This document shows, in pieces, positions 1-8,436 of a stretch of 64,000 nucleotides of DNA. The translations under genes were made by a program, and so were the position numbers. This DNA comes from Kordiimonas lipolytica (GTDB lineage Bacteria > Pseudomonadota > Alphaproteobacteria > Sphingomonadales > Kordiimonadaceae), in NCBI RefSeq assembly GCF_001550065.1, contig NZ_LRUB01000036.1, positions 248,001-312,000 of the forward strand, read 5' to 3'. The notes beneath the pieces are model-generated. The model made no database searches and was not told where the DNA came from. It worked only from the letters and a program-made list of their open reading frames with translations. Every line of letters begins with the position of its first letter. Position 1 is the first letter of the stretch.

Positions 1-1
1 C

Positions 2-283
2 CTTGAGGACCGGGAAAAGATTTTTAATCTGGCCATGGGCAACCCGCATGTGCGGGGACTGCATGAGCTGAAGACCCGCATGTCAGGGCGGGACCTGTTT
101 ATCCAGATGCATATCGAGGTAGACGGAGACATGACCGTGCAGGACGCGCATTTCGTGGCGGATGAGGTGGAGGCCATGATTGGCGAGGCGTTCCCGGATA
201 GCGAAGTCCTCATCCATGTGGACCCGCCAAGCCTGCTGTCTGACCAACTGACCGTTAAAGAACTTGGAAAAATTGGGGAATGA
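2..283 (+). CDS. Cation diffusion facilitator (CDF) transporter, C-terminal part
   Basis: Only the last 93 codons are in the window; the frame is open from base 2. What remains is the cytoplasmic dimerisation domain of CDF (FieF-like) divalent-metal/proton antiporters: a G-x-H-x-L-(K/R)-T-R motif, the Q-x-H-I-E-V-D-G-D strand and the A-H-x-(V/I)-A-D-E-V-E-A helix, ending with I-H-V-D-P. The transmembrane part lies upstream of the window. Its stop overlaps the start of the next gene (ATGA), so the two are probably translationally coupled. The family assignment is solid; the metal (Fe, Zn, Co or Mn) cannot be told. Confidence 0.85.
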   Translation, partial: LEDREKIFNLAMGNPHVRGLHELKTRMSGRDLFIQMHIEVDGDMTVQDAHFVADEVEAMIGEAFPDSEVLIHVDPPSLLSDQLTVKELGKIGE

Positions 284-642
284 GTATGCTGACCATCTAT
301 GGCATCAAGAATTGCGATACCGTGAAGAAAGCTCGCAAATGGCTGGAAGCCGAAGGTGTGGAGCATAGCTTCCATGATTTCCGCGCTGACGGTCTGGATG
401 ATGCCCTGATGGCGAACTTCATCGCTGCGCTGGGTTGGGAAGCTCTCCTGAATACCCGCGGCACCACATGGCGCAAACTGCCAGACAATGAGCGCGAAGG
501 GGTGGATGCCGGCAAAGCCGCCGAGCTGATGCTTGAACACGAGGCGTTGATCAAGCGCCCGGTTTGGAAAAAGGGTAGTGAGTTCCGCCTTGGCTTTGCG
601 CCCAAGGACCAGGACGACATCAAGACCTGGGCGAAAGGCTAG
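280..642 (+). CDS. ArsC/Spx-family protein (YffB-like)
   Basis: A 120-residue thioredoxin-fold protein of the ArsC/Spx/YffB family. The N-terminus [13 protein letters not shown] carries the single conserved redox cysteine followed by the helix typical of YffB. A segment [10 protein letters not shown] and the R-P-V-W strand match the conserved arginine region of the family. It lacks the CXXC of Spx. The start overlaps the upstream CDF stop and the next gene begins 4 bp after its stop, so this is an operon. The biochemical role of YffB-like members is poorly defined; arsenate reductase activity should not be assumed. Confidence 0.8.
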   Translation: MSMLTIYGIKNCDTVKKARKWLEAEGVEHSFHDFRADGLDDALMANFIAALGWEALLNTRGTTWRKLPDNEREGVDAGKAAELMLEHEALIKRPVWKKGSEFRLGFAPKDQDDIKTWAKG

Positions 643-646
643 CAAT

Positions 647-1459
647 ATGCGGGAATGCGCCCTCTATCAGGTTGACGCCTTCACCAGCCGGCCGTTCAGG
701 GGTAACCCGGCGGCGGTGTGTCCGCTCACTGCTTTTCCAGACGATGCCCTGTTGCAGAAGATCGCGCTTGAAAACAACTTGTCAGAGACCGCTTTTATCG
801 TGCCGTCAGCAAGTGATGATGCCGATTATGAGCTCAGGTGGTTCACGCCCACCATGGAAGTACAGCTTTGCGGTCATGCCACGCTAGCCTCCGCCCATGT
901 GGTTTTCACCCACCTGCACCCCGAATGGGAGATGGTGCGCTTCAACACTGCCTCAGGGGTGCTGGCCGTTATCCGGCACGGCGGTCGTTATGAGATGGAT
1001 TTCCCGTCACTGCACCCATACCCGTATGATATTCCCCAAGGGTTGGGCGACGCGATGGGGGCAGAGCCGATGGCCGTGTGCAAAAGCGACCGCGCAGACA
1101 GGGACCTGATGCTTGTATACGAAGATGCCGCAACCGTGCGGGCGCTAACACCCGATAGCGCGGCGCTGAAGGCATTCGCACCTTTTGGCTTTATTGCAAC
1201 GGCGCCGGGGGAAGGCGATGTGGATTTTGTTTCTCGATGCTTTTTTCCCAACCACGGCATAGCGGAAGACCCGGTAACGGGATCTGCCCACTGTGTATCG
1301 GCCCCTTACTGGGCGGAGCGCCTGGGCAAGAACACCCTCTATGCACGGCAGGTCTCAGCCCGTGGCGGTGACTTATGGCTGACGGTCAAGGGGGACCGGG
1401 TCAAGATAGCCGGGCAGGCGGTTGAGGTTATGCGGGGCAGGCTCCTGCTCGCGGGCTAA
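647..1459 (+). CDS. PhzF-family isomerase
   Basis: A 270-residue PhzF/diaminopimelate-epimerase-fold protein. Visible family motifs are F-x-G-N-P-A-A-V near residue 18, N-N-L-S-E-T-A-F with the catalytic-type glutamate near residue 46, L-C-G-H-A-T-L-A-(S/A)-A-H and E-D-P-V-T-G-S-A-H near the C-terminus. I chose the ATG at 647, 4 bp after the upstream stop, because the PhzF fold starts right there; a longer open frame reaches back to 578 inside the previous gene. No phenazine genes are nearby, so it is most likely a housekeeping PhzF homologue of unknown substrate. Confidence 0.88.
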   Translation: MRECALYQVDAFTSRPFRGNPAAVCPLTAFPDDALLQKIALENNLSETAFIVPSASDDADYELRWFTPTMEVQLCGHATLASAHVVFTHLHPEWEMVRFNTASGVLAVIRHGGRYEMDFPSLHPYPYDIPQGLGDAMGAEPMAVCKSDRADRDLMLVYEDAATVRALTPDSAALKAFAPFGFIATAPGEGDVDFVSRCFFPNHGIAEDPVTGSAHCVSAPYWAERLGKNTLYARQVSARGGDLWLTVKGDRVKIAGQAVEVMRGRLLLAG

Positions 1460-1580
1460 TATACATGCGGTCCTACCTTCCCGGTTCTGCGCTTTGAGAG
1501 CGCGAGTAGCGTTGGATCGGCTTGCCTTCTGTACCCAGTGCGTTACCTTGGTCGGGTGGAGCAAATGAGGGAGAGGCCTG

Positions 1581-2060
1581 ATGACGTCTGTTTACGATTT
1601 CACGTGCGAGCGGTTGAACGGAAAACCGCAGAACCTGGCAGACTATAAGGGCAAGGTTCTTCTGGTGGTCAATACCGCCTCCAAATGTGGCTTCACTCCG
1701 CAGTTCGAGGGGCTTGAGGTGCTCTACAAAGACCTCAAGGACAAAGGCCTGGAAATCCTTGGATTCCCCTGCAACCAGTTCGGCAAGCAGGACCCGGGGT
1801 CGAACGATGAGATCGGCGAGTTCTGCCAGATCAATTATGGGGTCAGCTTCCCGATGTTCGCGAAAATCGATGTGAACGGCGATGATGCCAGCCCGCTCTA
1901 TAAGCACCTCAAGGCCGTCAAGCCAGGTGTGATGGGGACGGAGCGCATCAAATGGAACTTCACCAAGTTCCTGGTGGACCGCGAGGGCAATGTGGTCAAA
2001 CGCTTCGCTCCAAAGACGAAGCCGGAGGCGATCCGGTCCGCGATTGAGGCGCTGCTATAG
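1581..2060 (+). CDS. Glutathione peroxidase family protein
   Basis: A 159-residue thiol peroxidase of the GPx family, probably reducing hydroperoxides with glutathione or thioredoxin. The catalytic tetrad is visible: Cys in N-T-A-S-K-C-G-F-T near residue 36, Gln in F-P-C-N-Q-F-G near 71, and Trp-Asn in I-K-W-N-F-T-K-F near 125-126. The active-site residue is encoded as Cys, not selenocysteine. There is no signal peptide, so it acts in the cytoplasm. The length matches bacterial BtuE-type enzymes. Confidence 0.93.
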   Translation: MTSVYDFTCERLNGKPQNLADYKGKVLLVVNTASKCGFTPQFEGLEVLYKDLKDKGLEILGFPCNQFGKQDPGSNDEIGEFCQINYGVSFPMFAKIDVNGDDASPLYKHLKAVKPGVMGTERIKWNFTKFLVDREGNVVKRFAPKTKPEAIRSAIEALL

Positions 2061-2092
2061 TCTGAAAATCATATACTAATCAGCAGCTTATT

Positions 2093-2106
2093 AATGTGAT
2101 CACATT
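2093..2106. promoter_or_regulatory. 14-bp perfect palindrome AATGTGATCACATT upstream of the flavoenzyme gene
   Basis: A perfect dyad, AATGTGATCACATT, lies 81 bp before the flavoenzyme start. The same 14-mer recurs at 4710-4723 in front of the unknown membrane-protein gene. The half-sites resemble CRP half-sites (TGTGA/TCACA), but with zero spacing instead of 6 bp, so a different regulator is likely. Identity of the binding protein is unknown. Confidence 0.5.
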
Positions 2107-2187
2107 TTCCTTTGCGCCCGCTTTGTCCTGGTTTACTGTTTTCGGGAAATGCTCGGGGTGGAGCGTGAATTGTGGGAGTGAGTATCC

Positions 2188-4107
2188 ATGTCCAAGCTGA
2201 AGGGCATCAACAGGCGAGATTTCTTGAATGGCGTGGCCCTGACCGGGCTGACAGGGGTGACTTTGGCAGGGGCGGCGGCGCTAGGCGTGAGCCCGGCGAA
2301 GGCGATGGCAAACGGCCTTGTGGACAGCAAGGGCGCCTGGACCTACCCACCCGCCAAAACTGGCCTGCGCGGCAGCCATGTTGGCAGCTTCGAGGTCGCC
2401 CACGCCATCAGTTGGGAAGGCAAGTCCTATGACCGCCCCCGGAAGGCCAAGGACGGCCAGTATGACCTTGTGGTTGTGGGCGCTGGCATCTCCGGCCTCG
2501 CAGCGGCTGTGCTGGCTGAGGAAAAGCTGGGCGCAGGCGCGCGCATCCTGATCCTGGATAACCACGACGATTTCGGCGGGCACGCCAAACGCAACGAATT
2601 CAATGTGGACGGCGAATTGCTGGTCGGCTACGGCGGCAGCCAGTCACTGGAAAGCCCGGCGCACTATAGCGCGGGCTCAAAGGCCTTCCTTGAGACACTC
2701 GGCATCGACACGGAAAAATTCTACCGCTATTTCGACCAGAGCTTCTATGAGCGCCAGGGCCTGACGGCGGGCGTCCACCCGGGCGCGGAAACCTTCGGCG
2801 AAAGCGGGCTTCTGAAGCGCAGCCGCACGGGCGGCAGCCACAATGTGCTGGCCGCCTATGGGGACGCGGAGAAGGCTGAGCTGAGCACTCTTATTACCGG
2901 CTTACCCCTTGAAGACGCTGACAAAAAAGCGCTGCACCACTGGCTTGTGGACCAGCCGGACTGGTTGGCGCACCTGTCGCGGGATGAGAAGATCGACTAT
3001 CTGGCGCGGACTTCCTTTGAAGAGTGCATGATCAAGCACGGCGGCCTTGGCGAGATGGCGCGCGAGCTTTTGCGCGATGAAGTCGTGGGCACCTGGGGGC
3101 TTGGCTGGGACGCGCTCTCGGGCCTTGAGGCTGTGCGCTTCGGCATCGGCGGCACGCTCGGGCTCGGGCTTGACCCGCTTGACGTTCCGGAGCCCTATGA
3201 CAGTGAAGAACCCTATATCTTCCACTTCCCGGACGGCAACGCAGGCGTCGCGCGGCTTGCTGTCGCCAAGCTGATTCCGAACGCCGTGGAAGCCAGCACC
3301 ATGGAAGAAGAGGCGCTCGCCCGCGTGCATTATGACAGGCTCGACCTGGCGGAAAACAGCGTCCGCATCCGCTTGTCCTCGACTGCCGTGGAGGCCCGGA
3401 ATACAGCCGAAGGCGTTGAAATCACTTATGTTCGGGACGGCCGGGCAGAGCGCGTGGAAGCCCGCTATGGCATCATGGCCTGCTATGGCCATATCCTGCC
3501 GTTCATCATGCCGGAGCTGGGCGAAGAGCAGATCGAGGCGCTGCAGTGGCCCGAAAAAGTGCCGCTGGCGTATGTCAATGTGGCGCTCAGGAACTGGCGG
3601 GCGTTCAAGCAGGCGGGCGTGAATTATGTTTACACGCCGGGTGCGTTTTACAGCAATTTCTCGCTCGATTTCCCGGTCTCGATGGGCGGCTACGCCTTCT
3701 CAAGCGACCCCGAAAAACCGATCCTGGTGCATATGGTGCATATCCCGAAAGCGCCGGGCCTGATGAGCCGCGAGCAGCACAAGGCGGGGCGCTACCAGAT
3801 GTATGGCACCAGTTTTGAGGAGTTCGAACAGGCAGCGATTGACCAACTGACCGGCGCGCTGGGGCCCTACGGCTTTGACGCCGAACGCGACATCGCCGCC
3901 ATCACGGTGAACCGCTGGCCGCACGGCTATGCCTATGAATATAATGAGCTTTTCGATGGTGGCTGGTCACCGGAAAACGGCCCGCACCTTACCGCGCGGG
4001 CGCGCGTTGGCAAGCTCGCCATCGCGAATTCCGACAGCTCGGCCTACGCCTATGTGAACGGCGCGGTGGATGCCGCCATCCGCGCGGTGGACGAGCTTTT
4101 CGGCTGA
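2188..4107 (+). CDS. Tat-exported FAD/NAD(P)-binding oxidoreductase, spermidine-dehydrogenase-like
   Basis: A 639-residue flavoprotein. The N-terminus has a twin-arginine signal (N-R-R-D-F-L-N-G, then a hydrophobic stretch to about residue 39, A-K-A), so export of the folded enzyme is predicted. A Rossmann FAD-binding segment V-V-V-G-A-G-I-S-G-L-A-A-A lies near residue 95, followed by F-G-G-H-A-K-R-N-E-F. Length, the L-R-G-S-H-x-G-S-F-E-V-A-H-A segment and the Tat start resemble the spermidine dehydrogenase-type amine oxidases of Pseudomonas. The substrate assignment is by resemblance only. A palindrome at 2093 may be its operator. Confidence 0.75.
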   Translation: MSKLKGINRRDFLNGVALTGLTGVTLAGAAALGVSPAKAMANGLVDSKGAWTYPPAKTGLRGSHVGSFEVAHAISWEGKSYDRPRKAKDGQYDLVVVGAGISGLAAAVLAEEKLGAGARILILDNHDDFGGHAKRNEFNVDGELLVGYGGSQSLESPAHYSAGSKAFLETLGIDTEKFYRYFDQSFYERQGLTAGVHPGAETFGESGLLKRSRTGGSHNVLAAYGDAEKAELSTLITGLPLEDADKKALHHWLVDQPDWLAHLSRDEKIDYLARTSFEECMIKHGGLGEMARELLRDEVVGTWGLGWDALSGLEAVRFGIGGTLGLGLDPLDVPEPYDSEEPYIFHFPDGNAGVARLAVAKLIPNAVEASTMEEEALARVHYDRLDLAENSVRIRLSSTAVEARNTAEGVEITYVRDGRAERVEARYGIMACYGHILPFIMPELGEEQIEALQWPEKVPLAYVNVALRNWRAFKQAGVNYVYTPGAFYSNFSLDFPVSMGGYAFSSDPEKPILVHMVHIPKAPGLMSREQHKAGRYQMYGTSFEEFEQAAIDQLTGALGPYGFDAERDIAAITVNRWPHGYAYEYNELFDGGWSPENGPHLTARARVGKLAIANSDSSAYAYVNGAVDAAIRAVDELFG

Positions 4108-4122
4108 AACGCGGCCCGCGAT

Positions 4123-4171
4123 CTAGTCGTGCGGCTGACCTAGTCGTGTGCCTGGCCTAGTCGTGTGAAAG
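4123..4171. repeat. Three 17-bp tandem units at the 3' end of the ferritin-like gene
   Basis: The 9-mer CTAGTCGTG occurs at 4123, 4140 and 4157, exactly 17 bp apart, as diverged tandem copies. The third copy contains the stop and last codons of the ferritin-like gene on the minus strand. It may have arisen by slippage and slightly moved the end of that protein. Confidence 0.6.
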
Positions 4172-4444
4172 CGGCTTGTCGGTGAACAGATAGTCCTTCA
4201 GTTCCTTGTCGAACGTGGGGTCCTTGCGCCTGATCCATTCCATGACCATGGCGGCGTGTTCCTTCTCTTCGTCGCGGTTATGCTTCAAAATCGCCTTCAG
4301 TTCCGGGTCCTTGCAGGCATCCATGCGCTGGTTATACCAGTCAACGGCTTCAAGCTCTTCCATCAGGGACCGGATGGCGCGGTGCATGTCGCGCGTGTCG
4401 TCTGAAAGCTCGTTGATCGGTTCATGGTATCCGCCATCTGACAT
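4157..4444 (-). CDS. Encapsulated-ferritin-like (EncFtn) protein
   Basis: A 95-residue two-helix ferritin of the EncFtn family, which oxidises and stores iron as a decamer inside encapsulin shells in other bacteria. Evidence is the E-P-I-N-x-L start, M-E-E-L-E-A-V-D-W-Y-x-Q-R-x-D-A with the metal-ligand glutamate, and H-N-R-D-E-E-K-E-H-A-A-M with the E-x-x-H ligands. I chose the ATG at 4444 because AGGAGC sits 8 bp upstream; an in-frame ATG at 4480 would add 12 residues. The protein ends S-H-D without an obvious encapsulin-loading tail, and no encapsulin gene is within reach. Confidence 0.85.
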   Translation of the reverse strand: MSDGGYHEPINELSDDTRDMHRAIRSLMEELEAVDWYNQRMDACKDPELKAILKHNRDEEKEHAAMVMEWIRRKDPTFDKELKDYLFTDKPLSHD

Positions 4445-4480
4445 GTGAAGCTCCTTTGCTGTTGGTTTTACAGTCGCCAC

Positions 4481-4948
4481 CCTAGCAAGTGCGCTAAGGC
4501 GTGTGGTTGATCATAATCAATCTGCCGGGGTTGTAAAACACAGCGTCAGATTTTGGGCATACACCCCGCCGCCATAGCGCCCAAATCCCGCAAAAAGGGC
4601 ACACATTTTGGGCCATATGGACCAAAAACGGTCACTTTGGGCACTTTTTTCACACCCATAGTGCCCACCAAAATCTAGCCAAAATCGGACATTTTGAGGC
4701 TAAAAAGTGAATGTGATCACATTGGGCTTCGGGACGGTAGGATGACCCGTTTTTTTGACTCAATGATCATTATATCATTAAGGCGAATCTCGCCTCTCGG
4801 CCAGAAGCGGACTATCGTGATAGCCGACTTACTCCAGCCTAGGAATGACACTTTCTAACCCAAAACGGATAACCCTATCTTTCTCTTTTGAGTTGGTTAT
4901 ATGTTTTGAACAATATGCAACTAGTTTCTTCGAAGTCGAAAAATAAGC
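4481..4948. other. 468-bp gene-free AT-rich stretch with repeated TTTGGGC words
   Basis: No credible gene is present. The stretch repeats TTTTGGGC and its complement GCCCAAA several times (about 4553-4675) and holds an 8-bp inverted repeat, TGGGCACT at 4638-4645 and AGTGCCCA at 4660-4667. At 4710-4723 it carries the palindrome AATGTGATCACATT. Base composition drops sharply compared with the neighbouring genes, which fits an acquired segment or a complex regulatory region. Confidence 0.5.
4710..4723. promoter_or_regulatory. Second copy of palindrome AATGTGATCACATT
   Basis: An exact copy of the 14-bp dyad found at 2093-2106. It lies about 226 bp upstream of the membrane-protein gene at 4949 and 266 bp upstream of the ferritin-like gene on the other strand, so it could serve either. 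Confidence 0.5.
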
Positions 4949-5683
4949 ATGTCGGTTCTACATAAAGAAAATGATGAAATAAAAGTCTATGGACCATCCA
5001 CCAAAGCGCTCAAGTATATGCTGCTTACATGTGGAGCTGCATCCATACCGTTAGCTATTTTAATGGTGACGAATGATGAATTTGGTCGCCTCAACTTACA
5101 CAGTTGTCTCGCTATTCTCATGGTAGCGGTCATTTGCCTAAACTTGTGGACATTCTATAAAAAACTTCCTCACATAAAGCTGTCCTCAAAGGGAATCGAA
5201 GTTAGCAACGTTTTTGGCAAAAAGTTCCATTCTTGGGAAAGCGCAGGCCCATTCAGACCCCATAAACTCGATAGCAAGCATGTCCATATCGGCTATTTAT
5301 GTGCGCACTCAAGAGAAACTGAGGAAATGCTCAGGCGCGGAGACAACTACATTCCTGCCGACCATGAAAACGCTGAAATCAAAATTGTCCTTCAAGGATT
5401 GTCGGCTGGCCTATCGGATGAAAAAGCTGAAGAACTTTGCCAAGAAGTGAATGATTGGCGAGAAAAATATGGTCCACAAAACAGCCCCCTTAAAAGCGCC
5501 CAACAAGACACCTTCTCGTGGGTCAAGGCAGACTTAAAGAAAAAATCGATAAAAGCTAAGATACGAACTTATTCGATTGTTGCCATAGTCATGGCTATCA
5601 TTTTTTATAATGTTGTCTGGGTAGACGACCATAGCCAACTCAAGGACACCATTGGTCGCATTCAGAGGCTTATAAAGGAATAA
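4949..5683 (+). CDS. Unknown membrane protein, atypical low-GC gene
   Basis: A 244-residue protein with no family I recognise. It has two hydrophobic helices near residues 22-40 and 50-69, a cytoplasmic-looking middle with many charged residues, and a third helix near 205-225 followed by a short charged tail. The arrangement (two N-terminal helices, a PH-like strand-rich middle of about 60 residues beginning I-K-L-S-S-K-G-I-E-V) recalls bacterial membrane-anchored PH-type proteins, but this is only a shape similarity. Codon use is strongly A/T-biased compared with both neighbours, pointing to horizontal acquisition. It stands alone. Confidence 0.65.
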   Translation: MSVLHKENDEIKVYGPSTKALKYMLLTCGAASIPLAILMVTNDEFGRLNLHSCLAILMVAVICLNLWTFYKKLPHIKLSSKGIEVSNVFGKKFHSWESAGPFRPHKLDSKHVHIGYLCAHSRETEEMLRRGDNYIPADHENAEIKIVLQGLSAGLSDEKAEELCQEVNDWREKYGPQNSPLKSAQQDTFSWVKADLKKKSIKAKIRTYSIVAIVMAIIFYNVVWVDDHSQLKDTIGRIQRLIKE

Positions 5684-5970
5684 TTCACCTCCTTCTGCGA
5701 GCCATCCTAAGTGATGGCGCGCTAGACCTGGTCCGCTTCAGGCGAGGCAAGAGACTTGCGCGCTAGATAATTCTCCTGCTACTGGAACGTCCGCTCCCGG
5801 GCGAAAGCTGTCCTTCTGGGGCTGGGGTGGCAGGCATAGTATCAGTGGGCAGAGCAGCCATCGCCGCCAAGCCTGTGGCGATAAAATCTGGCGCTTCTGA
5901 AAAGCCTTGCCCCGCATCCCCTGTTCCCCCATCCTGTCCGCCACACAACTAACACCTCGGGGGAGGGCAT

Positions 5971-7353
5971 ATGGCTGGCGCCAGTTCGGGCGGGAATTCC
6001 GCCTATCCATCATTCTCATCACGCATCGCGTTTATCATCGTCACCGCCGGGTCGGCCGTGGGGCTGGGGAACGTGTGGGGCTTTCCCTATGTGGCCGGGC
6101 AGAATGGCGGTGGCGGCTTTGTGCTGATTTACCTGCTGGCGCTCGCGTTCGTTGCCGCGCCCGCCTTCATGGCGGAGCTGATGCTGGGGCGCATGGGCAA
6201 GGCCTCGCCGCCCAATGCGCTCGGGCGTTTGCAGGCGAAGGCTGGTAGCCGCCTGCATTGGCCGCTCGTGGGCTGGACCGGTCTTGTGGGCACCATTCTG
6301 GTGCTTTCCTTCTATGCCGTGATCGCGGGGCAGGCGATGGACTATGCCATTGAAGCGGCAAAGGGCGGCTTTGCGGGCTGGTCTGACCATGAGGTGCAGG
6401 CGCTGGACGCGGATTTCAAATCCAGCATGCCGATGATGGCGCTGTGGTCCGCCATCTTCATGGGGCTGACGGCGCTGATTGTCTCGTTCGACATCAACAC
6501 GGGGCTTGAGAAAGCCGGCAAGGTGATGATGCCGGCGCTTTTGATGATCCTTCTTGGCATGGTCATTTATTCCGGCAACACGGGCGACTTTGGCGCGGCG
6601 GTGGATTTCCTGTTCGGCTTCCACAAGATGGATGTCACCCCCCGCCTGTTCCTGGAGGCCGTGGGGCAGGCCTTTTTCACGCTAGGGGTCGGTGTGGGCG
6701 GCATCATGACCTACGGCAGCTATATGGGCAGCAATGTCAACCTGCCGCGCGCCACGCTGTGGATTGTGGCGATGGACCTGTTTGTGGCGCTGGCCGCGGG
6801 CCTTGCCATCTTCCCGCTTGTGTTCTCAAGCGGTGTCAGCGCGGCGGCGGGGCCGGGCCTTGTGTTCCTCACGCTGCCGCTCATATTCGCGGACATTCCG
6901 GGCGGGGCCGTGGTGGCCTTCGCCTTTTTCCTGCTGCTCACGTTCGCGGCGGTCACCAGCTCCATCTCGCTCCTCTCGCCCACCGTGGCACGGCTTGAGG
7001 AAGCCGGTTGGTCCCGCCGCAAGGGCGCGGTGCTTATGGCATCGCTCGCGGTCATCATCAGCCTTCTCACGGCCTATAGCTTCGCGGGCGGCAAGCATGT
7101 GTTCCCGCTCGCTGCGCTCGGGCTTGACGGCATGACCTTCTTTGACCTGATCCGCGAAGGCGTCAGCAATTTCATCCTGCCGCTTTCGGGGCTCGCCTAC
7201 GCGCTGATGGTGGGCTGGGCGCTTAGCCGCGAGGAGGTGCGCAAGGCACTGCCGATGGAAGACGGGCTGATGTTCCGCCTTTGGCACGGCGTGATCCGCT
7301 ATGTCGCGCCCATTTGCATCACGGCGCTCTTTATCGGTGCGGTGGCGGGGTAG
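5971..7353 (+). CDS. Neurotransmitter:sodium symporter (NSS/SNF) family transporter
   Basis: A 460-residue polytopic membrane protein of the sodium-dependent NSS (LeuT/MhsT) family, expected to import amino acids. The signature A-G-S-A-V-G-L-G-N-V-W-G-F-P-Y followed by N-G-G-G-G-F lies near residue 25, with the unwound TM1 region. About eleven hydrophobic helices follow, including the TM6-like F-F-T-L-G-V-G-V-G-G-I-M-T-Y-G-S-Y motif near 245. An oddity is that the usual W-R-F of TM1 reads W-G-F, losing the arginine that forms the outer gate in LeuT. The gene is single; the substrate is unknown. Confidence 0.92.
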   Translation: MAGASSGGNSAYPSFSSRIAFIIVTAGSAVGLGNVWGFPYVAGQNGGGGFVLIYLLALAFVAAPAFMAELMLGRMGKASPPNALGRLQAKAGSRLHWPLVGWTGLVGTILVLSFYAVIAGQAMDYAIEAAKGGFAGWSDHEVQALDADFKSSMPMMALWSAIFMGLTALIVSFDINTGLEKAGKVMMPALLMILLGMVIYSGNTGDFGAAVDFLFGFHKMDVTPRLFLEAVGQAFFTLGVGVGGIMTYGSYMGSNVNLPRATLWIVAMDLFVALAAGLAIFPLVFSSGVSAAAGPGLVFLTLPLIFADIPGGAVVAFAFFLLLTFAAVTSSISLLSPTVARLEEAGWSRRKGAVLMASLAVIISLLTAYSFAGGKHVFPLAALGLDGMTFFDLIREGVSNFILPLSGLAYALMVGWALSREEVRKALPMEDGLMFRLWHGVIRYVAPICITALFIGAVAG

Positions 7354-7410
7354 GGCTTGCCCTTTCAGGCCACAAGGCTAAGTCACGTCTGAAAGACGAG
7401 GGAGGGACGC

Positions 7411-8403
7411 ATGAGAGCGATGGGCACACCGGATATTATCACCGCAGGCGGGTTTGACCTGGCTGTTTACCGCGCCGGGCCGGATGTGGCGGAGGCCGAC
7501 AAGCCGCCCGTGGTGCTGATGCACGGCTTCCCTGAGATTGCCTATAGCTGGCGCGCGCAGATGGGTGCGCTCGCGGCCGCCGGATACCCGGTGTTCGCGC
7601 CCGATATGCCGGGCTTTGGCGCGTCCTCCGCGCCCAAGGGGCGCGAGAATTACACCATGGAAAAGCTGACCGCCGCCATGGCTGGCATGCTGGACCATTA
7701 CGGTATCGAGCGTGCGGTCTTCGTCTCCCACGATTGGGGCGCGCTGGTGATGTGGCAGCTGCCCTTTTATCAGGGCGAGCGCGTGCTGGGCCTTGCGGGC
7801 CTGAATGTGCCTTTGCTGCCGCACTATCCGATGGACCCGATGGACATGTTCCGCGCCCGCTTCGGCGACAAGATGTATATTGTGCGCTTTCAAACCGAAG
7901 GCGCGTGCGAGCCGCTGCTGGAACGCGACATGGCCGCCACTTTCCGCTATTTCCTGAGGAAGCCTGACGAAAATACCGCCCGCCCGACTGACATTCCCTT
8001 CGCGGAAAAGAGCCTGGACCTGATCGGGCATCTTGAAAAAGGCGAGAGCGCCTGGGGCGGCAGCCCCTTGATGTCAGACGCGGACATCCAGGTGTATGTG
8101 GACGCGTATGCGAAGAACGGCTTTACGGCGCCCCTCAATTATTACCGCAACATGAGCGCCAACTGGCAGGACCAGAAGCGCTTCCTGGACGGGGAGGGGA
8201 ATTTGCCGAAGGTAACCGTGCCCTGCCTGATGATCACCGCAGAGCTTGACCGCGCCTGCCCGCCCGAGATCGCGGTGGCGATGCCGGATATGGTTGATGA
8301 CTACGAGCAGATAGACCTGATGGGCTGCGGCCACTGGAGCCAGCAGGAACGCCCGGATGAGGTGAATGAGGCGCTCCTTGATTGGATGGGCAGGCACTTC
8401 TGA
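7411..8403 (+). CDS. Alpha/beta hydrolase, epoxide-hydrolase-like
   Basis: A 330-residue alpha/beta-hydrolase. The H-G-F-P oxyanion motif lies near residue 39, the nucleophile elbow S-H-D-W-G near 108 has aspartate as nucleophile as in epoxide hydrolases and haloalkane dehalogenases, the N-Y-Y-R-N segment provides the lid tyrosine, A-E-L-D supplies the acid and G-C-G-H-W the histidine near 310. This set fits soluble epoxide hydrolases better than dehalogenases. GAGGGAGG precedes the chosen ATG. No pathway partner is adjacent. Confidence 0.87.
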   Translation: MRAMGTPDIITAGGFDLAVYRAGPDVAEADKPPVVLMHGFPEIAYSWRAQMGALAAAGYPVFAPDMPGFGASSAPKGRENYTMEKLTAAMAGMLDHYGIERAVFVSHDWGALVMWQLPFYQGERVLGLAGLNVPLLPHYPMDPMDMFRARFGDKMYIVRFQTEGACEPLLERDMAATFRYFLRKPDENTARPTDIPFAEKSLDLIGHLEKGESAWGGSPLMSDADIQVYVDAYAKNGFTAPLNYYRNMSANWQDQKRFLDGEGNLPKVTVPCLMITAELDRACPPEIAVAMPDMVDDYEQIDLMGCGHWSQQERPDEVNEALLDWMGRHF

Positions 8404-8436
8404 CGCCTGCCCAAACCGGAATTCTGATGCTTGCCC

